The position numbers were made by a program, and so were the translations under genes. The notes under the pieces were generated by a model, which had not been told where the DNA came from, did no database searches, and saw nothing but the letters and a program-made list of their open reading frames with translations. DNA of 21,078 bases from a virus, in IMG/VR virus record IMGVR_UViG_3300043437_000372, positions 1 through 21,078 of that record. One strand, written 5' to 3'. Of this stretch, positions 6,364 to 12,377 are shown piece by piece. The stretch's first letter is position 1; each line of letters begins with the position of its first letter.

Positions 6364-7341
6364 TCACTGGTCCTTGTAGTTGCGGTTGATGATCTTGAAT
6401 CCGAGAGGGCGACCGATGCCCATGGCTTCTCCATCGATTGGGCGAACGACGATTCCCTCGGCAGGTTTGCCGTCGGGCAGCGTTACGATGTCGGCGACGC
6501 TCTGCAGGTGCTCAATGGTTTCATCGAGAATAACGGTAACCACAGGCACCCATTTGCACTGGAACTTGTCTCGGCACACCTGAGCCATCTCGATGTATCG
6601 AAGCCATTTGCCATTGGCGAGATCACGGATCTGGTAGACGACAAGCGTAGGCTCAGTGAGCTTCAACTGGTTCCCCTGCACACCCGGCCCCATCAACTCG
6701 CCTTGGATGACGCAGTTGGCACCCGGCGGGATGGTCAGCTTCCTCGCAGCGATCCAAAACCCGTTCGAGGCTGATTCCTTGAGCGACAGGTTGCGGCTAC
6801 AGACGTGCGTGATGTTGCCATCGACAACCACGATGGTGCATGAAGAACCGTCCAGCTTCAGCGTGGCAACACACGGCTTCGACAGCGTGTGCTTCACGAT
6901 ATCAGGATGGCTCAGGCCGTTGTCCTCGTCCGTCTTCGGGGCGTAGGAGGTTGGGAAAGCTCCAGCCACCTCACCGGACAGGCACGCCGGAATCTCTTTC
7001 TCGTGCTTCTTGATGCCCAGTTCGCCGCCAACGTCAGCGCCTTCCTGCCACCCACGGACGTGCTCAGGCAGGATCGAGAGCGGCTGGACAAGTCCCTGAC
7101 TGTACTCGCCGCGCAGGCGGATCGTGTTGAGCCGAATCGGCTTGTCGCCCTTCTTGAGGAACGCCGACCACTCGGCATCGGGCAAGATGGTGTCGATGGG
7201 GATGAAAACGACGGACTCACCGGCCTTGAACTCGCCCTTGCGGACGATGATCTGCCACCCGAGAACCTTGGCGATTTCGAGCGAGTCTGCGTTGGAGTGA
7301 GGTGCAATCTCCTTGATGACCTCGATGCTGGCTAGTTTCAT
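6364..7341 (-). CDS. RNA ligase, DraRnl (Rnl5)-like
   Basis: This 325-aa protein fits the Deinococcus radiodurans RNA ligase type, which has an N-terminal OB domain before the nucleotidyltransferase domain. The OB part (about 1-110) includes the family run RLRGEYSQGLV (about 75-85). Ligase motif I is KLDGSS with nucleophile Lys 162, motif IV is EGIVVRP near the C-terminus, and motif V is FKIINRNY. Such enzymes use ATP to form a ligase-AMP and seal 3'-OH/5'-phosphate RNA nicks. In phages RNA ligases can mend tRNAs cut by host nucleases, but which RNA this one mends is unknown. The start at 7341 is the first ATG past the preceding stop (19-nt gap, no clear Shine-Dalgarno). Confidence 0.9.
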   Translation of the reverse strand: MKLASIEVIKEIAPHSNADSLEIAKVLGWQIIVRKGEFKAGESVVFIPIDTILPDAEWSAFLKKGDKPIRLNTIRLRGEYSQGLVQPLSILPEHVRGWQEGADVGGELGIKKHEKEIPACLSGEVAGAFPTSYAPKTDEDNGLSHPDIVKHTLSKPCVATLKLDGSSCTIVVVDGNITHVCSRNLSLKESASNGFWIAARKLTIPPGANCVIQGELMGPGVQGNQLKLTEPTLVVYQIRDLANGKWLRYIEMAQVCRDKFQCKWVPVVTVILDETIEHLQSVADIVTLPDGKPAEGIVVRPIDGEAMGIGRPLGFKIINRNYKDQ

Positions 7342-7360
7342 GTGGTTTCTTGGTGTGCTG

Positions 7361-7621
7361 TTAGTTATTCCCGAAACCAGTGTCTTCTGATTCGGCAACC
7401 TGCTTGGCCTTCTCTCTGATGATCTCCTTCTGCATTCGCGCCCACTCATCGACCTGACCAATCCTGGCATAGAAGTTACCCGTACCCATTCCTATGTACG
7501 TTGTATCACCGGTTTCTCGGTTGTGAGATGTGGTGAACACCTGAATGGTGTCGAACCTGTCGGTAATGCTCTCGATCAGGCTCTGAATTAGTTCCTGTTT
7601 TTCTTCGTGGTCTGCGTCCAT
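7361..7621 (-). CDS. Hypothetical 86-aa protein
   Basis: The ATG at 7621 overlaps the end of the HTH gene by 34 nt. An AGAGAG about 10 nt upstream is a weak ribosome binding site. The product is acidic: an N-terminal helix (about 1-25), a short beta-like part (about 26-52, IQVFTTSHN...TTYIGMGTGNFYARIG), then a helix (about 55-80). The middle reads like a small sensor or binding fold but matches nothing I recognise. It immediately precedes the RNA-ligase gene. Confidence 0.66.
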   Translation of the reverse strand: MDADHEEKQELIQSLIESITDRFDTIQVFTTSHNRETGDTTYIGMGTGNFYARIGQVDEWARMQKEIIREKAKQVAESEDTGFGNN

Positions 7622-7956
7622 TTGGTTTGTTCTCTCTTGTGGCCGTTCATAATGCTGCTGATGTAGCTCTCTGCGACGCCGTATTTGGCGGACAGGTCTT
7701 TGAGCAACACCCCCTTCTTTCGCTCTGCGACGATTGATCGGATTTTTTCCTCACTGTGAACGCAGGGCCAATGCGAGTCCCCGCGTTTGTAGATGTCCTT
7801 GGTTGGCAGCTTCTCAAGATACTTGATCCTGTAGAATGTTCTCGTTGAGATGTGCCACTTGCTCGTGATCTCGGCCACGGTGCAGCCCCTCTTCAAATCG
7901 TTGATGACACCCTTGATGTCATCCAACGGTAGACGAATCGGCTTACTGCTTATCAT
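7588..7956 (-). CDS. Double helix-turn-helix DNA-binding protein
   Basis: This 122-aa protein has two homeodomain-like HTH segments: LKRGCTVAEITSKWHISTRTFYRI (about 18-41) and RKKGVLLKDLSAKYGVAESYISSIMNGHKRE (about 76-106). Each has the resolvase/transposase-type pattern of a helix, a TVAEI or LLKDL turn, then a recognition helix. The tail is Lys/Arg/Asn-rich. The ATG at 7956 overlaps the preceding 63-aa gene by 14 nt. The frame continues upstream, but only as a shadow. It could be a transcription regulator or the DNA-binding part of a homing endonuclease, although no nuclease domain is present. A regulator of the palindromic promoters is one possibility. Confidence 0.78.
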   Translation of the reverse strand: MISSKPIRLPLDDIKGVINDLKRGCTVAEITSKWHISTRTFYRIKYLEKLPTKDIYKRGDSHWPCVHSEEKIRSIVAERKKGVLLKDLSAKYGVAESYISSIMNGHKREQTKWTQTTKKNRN

Positions 7957-8134
7957 CGTCTTTGAATGTGAAGTACTCGGTGAGTTCCCGCATGACTGCC
8001 ATGTGGATGTTCTCAGTGAGGTTCTCGACAGTTCTCGGCTGGACTGACGGCGCAGCACTCTCGGTGTTGCGGATGCCTTGACTAACTCCGTCAAGGACTA
8101 GGCGGCTGATGATTGCGTACAGGTTTGGTTTCAT
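7943..8134 (-). CDS. Hypothetical 63-aa protein
   Basis: I start at ATG 8134 (MKPNLYAIISRLVLDGV). The longer frame to 8197 would pass through a strong hairpin and is unlikely. The product is helical, with a hydrophobic N-terminal helix and an acidic tail FKDDDKQ. The start has no Shine-Dalgarno; it sits in an AGAACC-ATG context shared with other genes here. It follows a 143-nt structured gap, so its expression may depend on that leader. Function unknown. Confidence 0.6.
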   Translation of the reverse strand: MKPNLYAIISRLVLDGVSQGIRNTESAAPSVQPRTVENLTENIHMAVMRELTEYFTFKDDDKQ

Positions 8135-8277
8135 GGTTCTGCTGGTGTTAGGAGGAGAGCCCCCCAGTGCCATCGCGCACCAGGGGGCATAGACCACACG
8201 GGCCGGATTGATTCGATCATCCCACTCGGGAGTCGATCCGAACTCGCGACTTTCGGGCGGGGCAAACCGCCCAAAAA
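8135..8277 (-). other. Structured noncoding gap (143 nt)
   Basis: No convincing gene fits here on either strand. On the - strand the gap starts with a GC-rich GGGCGG/CCGCCC hairpin (6-nt loop, about 8249-8266). An AGTCG/CGACT stem follows (about 8231-8251), and the gap ends with a long hairpin at 8160-8187. No T-run follows any of them. It may be a leader RNA element for the downstream 63-aa and HTH genes. Confidence 0.5.
8160..8187 (-). promoter_or_regulatory. 11-bp hairpin upstream of 63-aa gene
   Basis: Arms 8160-8170 and 8177-8187 pair over 11 bp on the - strand: five G-C pairs, two G-T wobbles, then four Watson-Crick pairs. The loop is 6 nt. It lies 25 nt before the ATG at 8134, and CTCCTCC follows it, a pyrimidine run complementary to a Shine-Dalgarno. 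No U-tract is present, so a terminator role is doubtful. Confidence 0.5.
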
Positions 8278-8520
8278 CTACTTCTCGATGCGAACCCCTT
8301 GTCCGTTGCCGTCGATCACCTCGACTGCTCGGATGTTTTTGAGGTTCGTGAAAATTGTGTCTGCCAGTTTGTGGATTGGCAGACCGGTTGACATGATAGC
8401 GTGACCAACCACGTCATTGTATTCGTACTCCTTGAGGAGTCCTGTCTCCGACCGCCAAACCGTCACGGTGCGACCACCTGTGAGGGAAAGACGGGTCACG
8501 CTGGAGATTGTCTTGCTCAT
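8278..8520 (-). CDS. Hypothetical 80-aa protein
   Basis: The ATG at 8520 makes an ATGA overlap with the upstream stop, fixing the start. The N-terminal half (about 3-35) looks like beta strands (SVTRLSLTGGRTVTVWRSE). A short helical part follows (about 40-68), then a strand near AVEVIDGNGQGVRIEK. No motif is recognised. It is followed by the structured gap. Confidence 0.65.
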   Translation of the reverse strand: MSKTISSVTRLSLTGGRTVTVWRSETGLLKEYEYNDVVGHAIMSTGLPIHKLADTIFTNLKNIRAVEVIDGNGQGVRIEK

Positions 8521-8618
8521 CTCAAACGCATCTCCAACTGGCCGATGGCATGATGCCATGTCTCATCAAGGCTGATACGCTCAACCTTGCGGCTGTACTT
8601 CTGCCTGAAGCAGATCAT
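8517..8618 (-). CDS. Very small protein (33 aa) or longer nested frame
   Basis: An ATG at 8618 overlaps the stop of the RHH-like gene (ATGA), giving a coupled 33-aa product, MICFRQKYSRKVERISLDETW and a short helix. The same frame is open upstream to an ATG at 8792, and its last part before 8618 (GGLRVTAWVEKG) reads like a beta strand continuous with the small protein. The true product may therefore start further up and overlap the RHH gene by up to about 180 nt. No GTG or TTG lies between to settle this. Unknown function. Confidence 0.45.
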   Translation of the reverse strand: MICFRQKYSRKVERISLDETWHHAIGQLEMRLR

Positions 8619-8833
8619 GCCTTTTTCGACCCACGCCGTAACGCGGAGACCACCGACTTGGAGCGTGCCGATTTGGCGCTTTGCTGCGACTCGTCGGACT
8701 GGAACAGGCGATGCCTGACGTACTCGGACCGAGTCATCTGCTTGGAGGCGGAAGACTTGTCCAGTTCCTTCAGCTGAGGCTTGGAGATCCATACTGCGAG
8801 TAGTGCTTGGGATTTTCCCCGTTGGTTAGGCAT
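8615..8833 (-). CDS. Ribbon-helix-helix-like protein
   Basis: This 72-aa basic protein has a likely RHH/MetJ-Arc core at about 7-43: strand SQALLAVWISK, helix PQLKELDKSSASKQ, then the typical second helix MTRSEYVRHRLF. A Ser/Lys/Arg-rich tail follows. RHH dimers bind short inverted repeats through the N-terminal strands, often in their own promoters. The start is set at ATG 8833, 13 nt beyond promoter copy 2. The alternative ATG at 8890 overlaps the upstream stop (ATGA) but would translate the promoter itself into a residue string without RHH character. It is a natural candidate to bind the GGTGTNNNACACC palindromes (inference). Confidence 0.65.
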   Translation of the reverse strand: MPNQRGKSQALLAVWISKPQLKELDKSSASKQMTRSEYVRHRLFQSDESQQSAKSARSKSVVSALRRGSKKA

Positions 8834-8846
8834 CTTCGTTTCGGAA

Positions 8847-8875
8847 GGTGTCTTACACCGAGGTGTGATTGTCAA
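8847..8875 (-). promoter_or_regulatory. Promoter with GGTGTNNNACACC palindrome (copy 2)
   Basis: On the - strand TTGACA (8875-8870), 10 nt, then GGTGT-AAG-ACACC (8859-8847), a perfect palindrome. At 17-nt spacing the -10 would be GACACC, poor by itself. A second half-site-like CACACC lies inside the 10-nt gap. The ATG of the RHH-like gene is 13 nt downstream. Confidence 0.68.
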
Positions 8876-8886
8876 ATCTGAATTGG

Positions 8887-9078
8887 TCATTGGCCCGATT
8901 GAATCGGCCTGAATTTCGCGAGAAACTCAGCTTCGGTTCGCACATAAAACCGCTGCCTCTTGGTGTAGATGATGCACGGCTGCCGGACCTCTCCGATCCT
9001 GAACTCGGCAACAGGGCACACGACTTCAACCACGGTGTTTTGGTTGTGGACACTCTGGTACTTGTCTCCTGGATTCAT
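8887..9078 (-). CDS. Hypothetical 63-aa protein
   Basis: The ATG at 9078 overlaps the stop of the preceding Cys-rich gene (ATGA). The small product looks like a compact beta domain: NTVVEVVCPVAEF, RQPCIIYTKRQRFYVRTEAEFLAKF, with two Cys (about 22 and 34). The ending resembles small phage proteins that carry a YVRTxxEFxxKF tail, but I cannot name the family. It forms a two-gene unit with the 68-aa protein between promoter copies 3 and 2. Confidence 0.66.
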   Translation of the reverse strand: MNPGDKYQSVHNQNTVVEVVCPVAEFRIGEVRQPCIIYTKRQRFYVRTEAEFLAKFRPIQSGQ

Positions 9079-9281
9079 ACGATGCACTTCTGGACTCCGA
9101 GTTTCTCGAGCGCCTTGATGATGCACACTCCGCACCACTTGCCGGCGATTCCGTGAAGGTCGACGCCGTTGTTCGGTGTCGTGTTGATGACTGGCATTGA
9201 GCCTCCGTGAATCGGGCAATGTGGAGGATCGAACTGCTCCATCTTGGAAACGTCGATCTTCTTGTCTGGTGTTTCAGCCAT
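9075..9281 (-). CDS. Small Cys-rich protein, 68 aa
   Basis: The ATG at 9281 lies only 7 nt beyond the promoter palindrome at 9289-9301, so the mRNA may start at or very near the start codon. The protein has CPIHGGSM (about 22-29) and GKWCGVCIIKALEKLGVQKC (about 47-66). The spaced Cys and His residues suggest one zinc site or a small redox or binding role. No enzyme motif is seen. Coupled to the following 63-aa gene. Confidence 0.68.
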   Translation of the reverse strand: MAETPDKKIDVSKMEQFDPPHCPIHGGSMPVINTTPNNGVDLHGIAGKWCGVCIIKALEKLGVQKCIV

Positions 9282-9288
9282 GTGGAAA

Positions 9289-9317
9289 GGTGTAATACAC
9301 CAAATGGTTTATGTCAA
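9289..9317 (-). promoter_or_regulatory. Promoter with GGTGTNNNACACC palindrome (copy 3)
   Basis: On the - strand TTGACA (9317-9312), 10 nt, then GGTGT-ATT-ACACC (9301-9289), a perfect palindrome. A -10 at 17-nt spacing is TACACC. The -35 codes the last residues of the MazG-like protein, and the TAA stop follows directly (TTGACATAA). The next ATG is 7 nt after the palindrome, so transcription would begin about at the start codon. Confidence 0.74.
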
Positions 9318-10025
9318 GGACACGAATTGCATCAGGGCATATCGGAGGTCCGGCCCGGTGTAGGACGGGCTTTTCATCAGCTTCCCGTCCTGATTCTTGA
9401 TGCGGTAGCACCGGTCACCGGTCACGCCTGCGACCTTGGTTTCGGTCCACTTTAGACTCTCGATCTTTAGCTGGTTGTCATGCACCTCGGGCAGCGTCCA
9501 GAGCTTGGTGTCATTGCTGGCGCACACAGCGCCCAGAGCGTCCCAGAATTGCACCGAGTAGTACGTAGACAGCGCGATCAGATCCAGCAGCACCGCCTTG
9601 GCATCAGAGGCCTGCAGCTTGTCCGTATCCTCCACCCCCTTGATGAACAGGTCGACACGTCTCTCAAGGGCAAGCACGTTCATGTCGGTTGACCTCGAGA
9701 ACGAGATGTTGTCGAGCGTGACGCCGTAGGCGTTAAGAAGACCTAGAATCGTGAAAGCCACGTCACCGATATCATCGGCGACATTTTCTCGGATGTTGTC
9801 GATCTTTTTGGTGATGCCCTCCTCGAACAGTGCTGGAACCGAACTGAGCAGTTCGTTGTAGGTGGCGGCGTGGATAATGTACTCGTCATACCACTCGGAC
9901 TTTACGAACCCCAACTGCTTCTTGCAGAACTCGGGATCGCGTTGCGTTGGCGTCTTCGTAACGGGCTGGGCTGCGACATCGCGCTGCCAGTTGTAGACGC
10001 GCTCTTGGTAGGATCTGATTTTCAT
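9309..10025 (-). CDS. MazG-like NTP pyrophosphohydrolase
   Basis: This 238-aa protein has the acidic helices of the all-alpha MazG/phage dUTPase-like superfamily: GFVKSEWYDEYI (about 39-50, Glu 44 and Glu 48) and IRENVADDIGDVAFTILGLLNAYG (about 78-101, with Glu 80, Asp 84, Asp 85 and Asp 88 as likely Mg ligands). Family members hydrolyse (d)NTPs to NMP and pyrophosphate; phage copies may adjust nucleotide pools or (p)ppGpp. The substrate is unknown. The C-terminal region (about 165-238) is an extra domain that I do not recognise. The ATG overlaps the DnaB stop (ATGA), and its end overlaps promoter copy 3. Confidence 0.78.
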   Translation of the reverse strand: MKIRSYQERVYNWQRDVAAQPVTKTPTQRDPEFCKKQLGFVKSEWYDEYIIHAATYNELLSSVPALFEEGITKKIDNIRENVADDIGDVAFTILGLLNAYGVTLDNISFSRSTDMNVLALERRVDLFIKGVEDTDKLQASDAKAVLLDLIALSTYYSVQFWDALGAVCASNDTKLWTLPEVHDNQLKIESLKWTETKVAGVTGDRCYRIKNQDGKLMKSPSYTGPDLRYALMQFVSLT

Positions 10026-11344
10026 TCGTCGAATAGTGATGCTGGGTCGAATCGTGTGAGCTCTGGCCTGAAGCTGAACGGGATGTCCACCCCTGCCTGA
10101 CCCGCCCGTTGCTTGGCGATGAACAGGTTGATTCTCCTCGGTCCAGATTGGGTAGCCTCTGAGTCTTGTTGCTCAGCTGGGTAGAGCATTCCGACAAGGT
10201 CGGCATCTTGCTCAATGGCACCTGACTCGCGCAGATCGCTGAGCCGGGGTTTTCGGTTTCCATCACGCTCAATGGCGCGGTTCAGCTGGGCCAGAAGCAC
10301 GATCGGTATCTTGAGCTCTTTGGCCAGCAGCTTCATGTTTCGGCTGATCGCATCGATCTGTTCGCGCCTCTCCTTGCCCTCAGAGGCCGTGATCAACTGC
10401 AGGTAGTCGATCGCAAGTACCTTCAATCCTGAAGATCGAACCCAGCGACGCGCCTTGGCAGCGATGCTCTGAGCGGTCTGGTTGGGCTTGTCGTTGACCA
10501 TGATCTTGTGACGGGCAAGCCGACTTGTAGCTGTCGTTAGCTTCCTGAGCTCGCCCTCGTTCGGCTGGTTGCGCTCGTCGTACCGCCCGACATCCACCTG
10601 AGACTCGATTGCCAGCATTCGCATGCCCACCTCCTCGGCGCTCATCTCGAGGCTCACGAACCCCGTCTGCACGCCGCTTGAACAGAGTGAGGTCAAAAGA
10701 CTCAAGGTGAACGCCGTCTTGCCGGCACCCGGGCGACCAGCAACCACGAACACCTGACCCGGACGCAGTCCTCCCCTGAGGATTCTGTCCATGAAGGTCC
10801 ACCCAGTTGGGATGGCGTCGCTCTTGCCGGCACAACGCTCCTGAATGAGGTCGATGGCCGAAGTGGCTATCTGCTTGGCGGTGAAGTCGCTGTCAACGGA
10901 GTGCTCATTCCTGATCCCCATCAGTTTGGCTTCAAAACTGTCCAGCACCATGTCCACCTTGGCAGCCCCGGAATAGGCCGTGTTGATGGCCTCTTGCGAG
11001 ATCTCAATGAGCTTTCTGGCCCGCTGTTTGTCCCGTGCAATGTCCAGATAGTAGGGGAGGTTTGATGCGCTCGGAACAGCGTCCATCGCCTCAGACACGA
11101 ACGCAATCCCGCCTACACGGTTGAAAGAGTCGCCCTTGAGCCGGTTCGCGATCGTGACCATATCGATCGGAATGCGGTCGTCCCGCATCTTGATGATGAT
11201 CTCCCACAGGTCATGGCATCGAACATCGTAGAACCAGTCCGCCTTGATGCCTCCGTTTATCGCGTCATCAATGGCGTTGTTGTTCAGCAAACAGCACCCT
11301 ATCACGCCAAGTTCGGCTTCTTGTGAGAACGGAGGCTCTCTCAC
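10022..11344 (-). CDS. dnaB: Replicative DNA helicase, DnaB-like
   Basis: A 440-aa DnaB-family helicase that unwinds DNA at the phage replication fork as a hexamer. The N-terminal DnaB domain is at about 1-105 (EAELGVIGCCLL and ADWFYDVRCHDLWEII). The RecA-like core has Walker A GRPGAGKT at 203-210, FVSLEMS (about 229-235), Walker B IDYLQL at about 312-317, LLAQLNR, and ARL-type RLSDLRESGAIEQDAD. The C-terminal part ends AKQRAGQAG...FRPELTRF. Length is normal for phage DnaB. The start is a GTG overlapping the stop of the preceding gene (GTGA). It lies right after a DnaD-like gene, the usual arrangement for loader plus helicase. Confidence 0.96.
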   Translation of the reverse strand: MREPPFSQEAELGVIGCCLLNNNAIDDAINGGIKADWFYDVRCHDLWEIIIKMRDDRIPIDMVTIANRLKGDSFNRVGGIAFVSEAMDAVPSASNLPYYLDIARDKQRARKLIEISQEAINTAYSGAAKVDMVLDSFEAKLMGIRNEHSVDSDFTAKQIATSAIDLIQERCAGKSDAIPTGWTFMDRILRGGLRPGQVFVVAGRPGAGKTAFTLSLLTSLCSSGVQTGFVSLEMSAEEVGMRMLAIESQVDVGRYDERNQPNEGELRKLTTATSRLARHKIMVNDKPNQTAQSIAAKARRWVRSSGLKVLAIDYLQLITASEGKERREQIDAISRNMKLLAKELKIPIVLLAQLNRAIERDGNRKPRLSDLRESGAIEQDADLVGMLYPAEQQDSEATQSGPRRINLFIAKQRAGQAGVDIPFSFRPELTRFDPASLFDE

Positions 11345-12213
11345 TTGGTGTTTCCTCCAAGCTGAGCCTTGAGTTGGAAGTACCGCTCCTTCATGGCTGC
11401 AAACTCCTGCTTCTGCGCCTCGGTCACCAGATCTCCGAACATCGCCTCATGCCGAGGGTTCGCTACGTGCGCAGAAAGCCGCTCCACGAGGTTTTTAAGC
11501 TCATCTGGGGTGGAGACAGCGGACTTGGCATCAGGACGCGCCATTGGGGCTGTAGCGCCCCAGTTGTTCATCAACGCCAGCGGAGTCAGGATTGCGTCAC
11601 GATAGATCCGCCGATAGCCAGCGACGTGAGCATCGATCATCTCCTTGGTCAGGCTGGGCTCGACCTTCTTGATTCCGGCCAGAGCAACCGCCACCCGCTT
11701 CCACTCGCCCTCGGTCATGCGGCTGGTGTCCGATCCGCAAGCCTTGGCCAGATGGTCCGCAAGCTCGTTCCTTGGGCGCTCTTTCGCGGCATCGCCGCTC
11801 TCTTTCTTATGGTCTTCTTCTATAGTATTCTTAGGTGACGGCTTTCCAGTTACTGGAAACCCGCACTGGTTTTCCGCGCATAAAGGGGTGTTTTGCGCGG
11901 ATTTCCAGTCAGCGGTGGGAGTGTCGGTAAAGGTCCAAATTCGATTTGAAAACCGTCCGTCAGCAGCCGTGTCTGTTTCCTCAAGGGATGCGTACCCAAG
12001 CTCTTTGAGCTCATTGAACACGGCCGCGATGGCGTCACGCCCCTCGCAGCAATGCTCAGTTACCCACGCTTTGGTAACGACCCATTCGTCCATATTGGAC
12101 AGGATCATGCACAGGAGCCCCTTGGCGCGAAGAGACATCTTCTTCCGAAGAAGTTCGTTTGGGATGATGGTGAATCCGCCCTGCTGTCGCTTTACTCGGA
12201 TGATGGTTTTCAT
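11341..12213 (-). CDS. DnaD-like replication protein with winged helix
   Basis: This 290-aa protein starts with a winged-helix/HTH_36-type domain (about 10-75: FTIIPNELLRKKMSLRAKGLLCMILSN, then AWVTEHCCEGRDAIAAVFNELKELGYA), as found in phage replication initiators. A Ser/Pro/Lys-rich linker follows (about 95-150), then a helical C-terminal part (about 155-230) ending in GATAPM. Its place immediately before dnaB suggests origin binding or helicase loading (inference from context). The ATG has no Shine-Dalgarno and lies 9 nt after a terminator-like hairpin, so expression is probably controlled by the leader upstream. Confidence 0.82.
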   Translation of the reverse strand: MKTIIRVKRQQGGFTIIPNELLRKKMSLRAKGLLCMILSNMDEWVVTKAWVTEHCCEGRDAIAAVFNELKELGYASLEETDTAADGRFSNRIWTFTDTPTADWKSAQNTPLCAENQCGFPVTGKPSPKNTIEEDHKKESGDAAKERPRNELADHLAKACGSDTSRMTEGEWKRVAVALAGIKKVEPSLTKEMIDAHVAGYRRIYRDAILTPLALMNNWGATAPMARPDAKSAVSTPDELKNLVERLSAHVANPRHEAMFGDLVTEAQKQEFAAMKERYFQLKAQLGGNTK

Positions 12214-12222
12214 CGGTCGTTG

Positions 12223-12246
12223 AAAAAGCCCGTTTCAGTGAACGGG
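12223..12246 (-). terminator. Terminator-like hairpin before the replication genes
   Basis: On the - strand a CCCGTT/AACGGG stem (arms 12246-12241 and 12234-12229, loop 6 nt) is followed by C and five T. It ends 9 nt before the DnaD-like ATG at 12213. This placement fits an attenuator rather than the end of an operon. Confidence 0.65.
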
Positions 12247-12354
12247 AAAAAAGAACCCCACGTAGTCCGAGGGGGAGAGATCGCTGGGGCGGATCAGCGA
12301 AACCTCGGAAAACGTGGGGCAAAAAACTGTGATTGAACCGCGCCTATTGAACAC
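12235..12354 (-). CDS. Possible 39-codon leader ORF
   Basis: A GTG at 12354 is preceded by AGGAG (12367-12363) at 8-nt spacing and opens a 39-codon frame that crosses the long hairpin. It stops at TGA 12237-12235, which lies exactly in the loop of the terminator-like hairpin. The peptide has no recognisable domain (MFNRRGSITVFCPTF, then a Ser/Pro-rich middle and GFFFPVH). The value is in its position: translation through it would disrupt both hairpins. It may equally be a chance frame. Confidence 0.35.
   Translation of the reverse strand: MFNRRGSITVFCPTFSEVSLIRPSDLSPSDYVGFFFPVH
12247..12319 (-). terminator. Long three-part hairpin with U-tract
   Basis: Nested stems on the - strand: CCCCACGT/ACGTGGGG (12319-12312 with 12263-12256, 8 bp), TCCGAGG/CCTCGGA (12309-12303 with 12272-12266, 7 bp) and TCGCTG/CAGCGA (12300-12295 with 12286-12281, 6 bp). 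Small internal loops separate them and the terminal loop is 8 nt. TTC and six T follow (12255-12247). This could be a terminator, or the body of a structured leader RNA or small RNA. Confidence 0.6.
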
Positions 12355-12377
12355 CCTCGGCTCTCCTCTCACCGATC

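Noticed and set aside
8221-8295. tRNA-like pattern on the - strand (GAGTTCGGATC resembling a T-loop, GGGCGG stem resembling an anticodon arm)
   Set aside because: The presumed T-stem does not pair at five positions, the loop lacks the conserved A, the anticodon loop would be 6 or 8 nt, there is no D-arm or acceptor stem, and part lies in the end of a coding gene.
8834-8890. Upstream ATG (8890) for the RHH-like gene, forming an ATGA overlap
   Set aside because: It would translate the -35 and palindrome of promoter copy 2 into residues without RHH character. The start at 8833 matches the spacing seen at other copies. Kept only as an alternative.
12056-12322. 88-aa frame on the - strand across the leader hairpins
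   Set aside because: It overlaps the DnaD-like gene in another frame, is rich in Arg/Ser/Pro as shadows are, and has no ribosome binding site.
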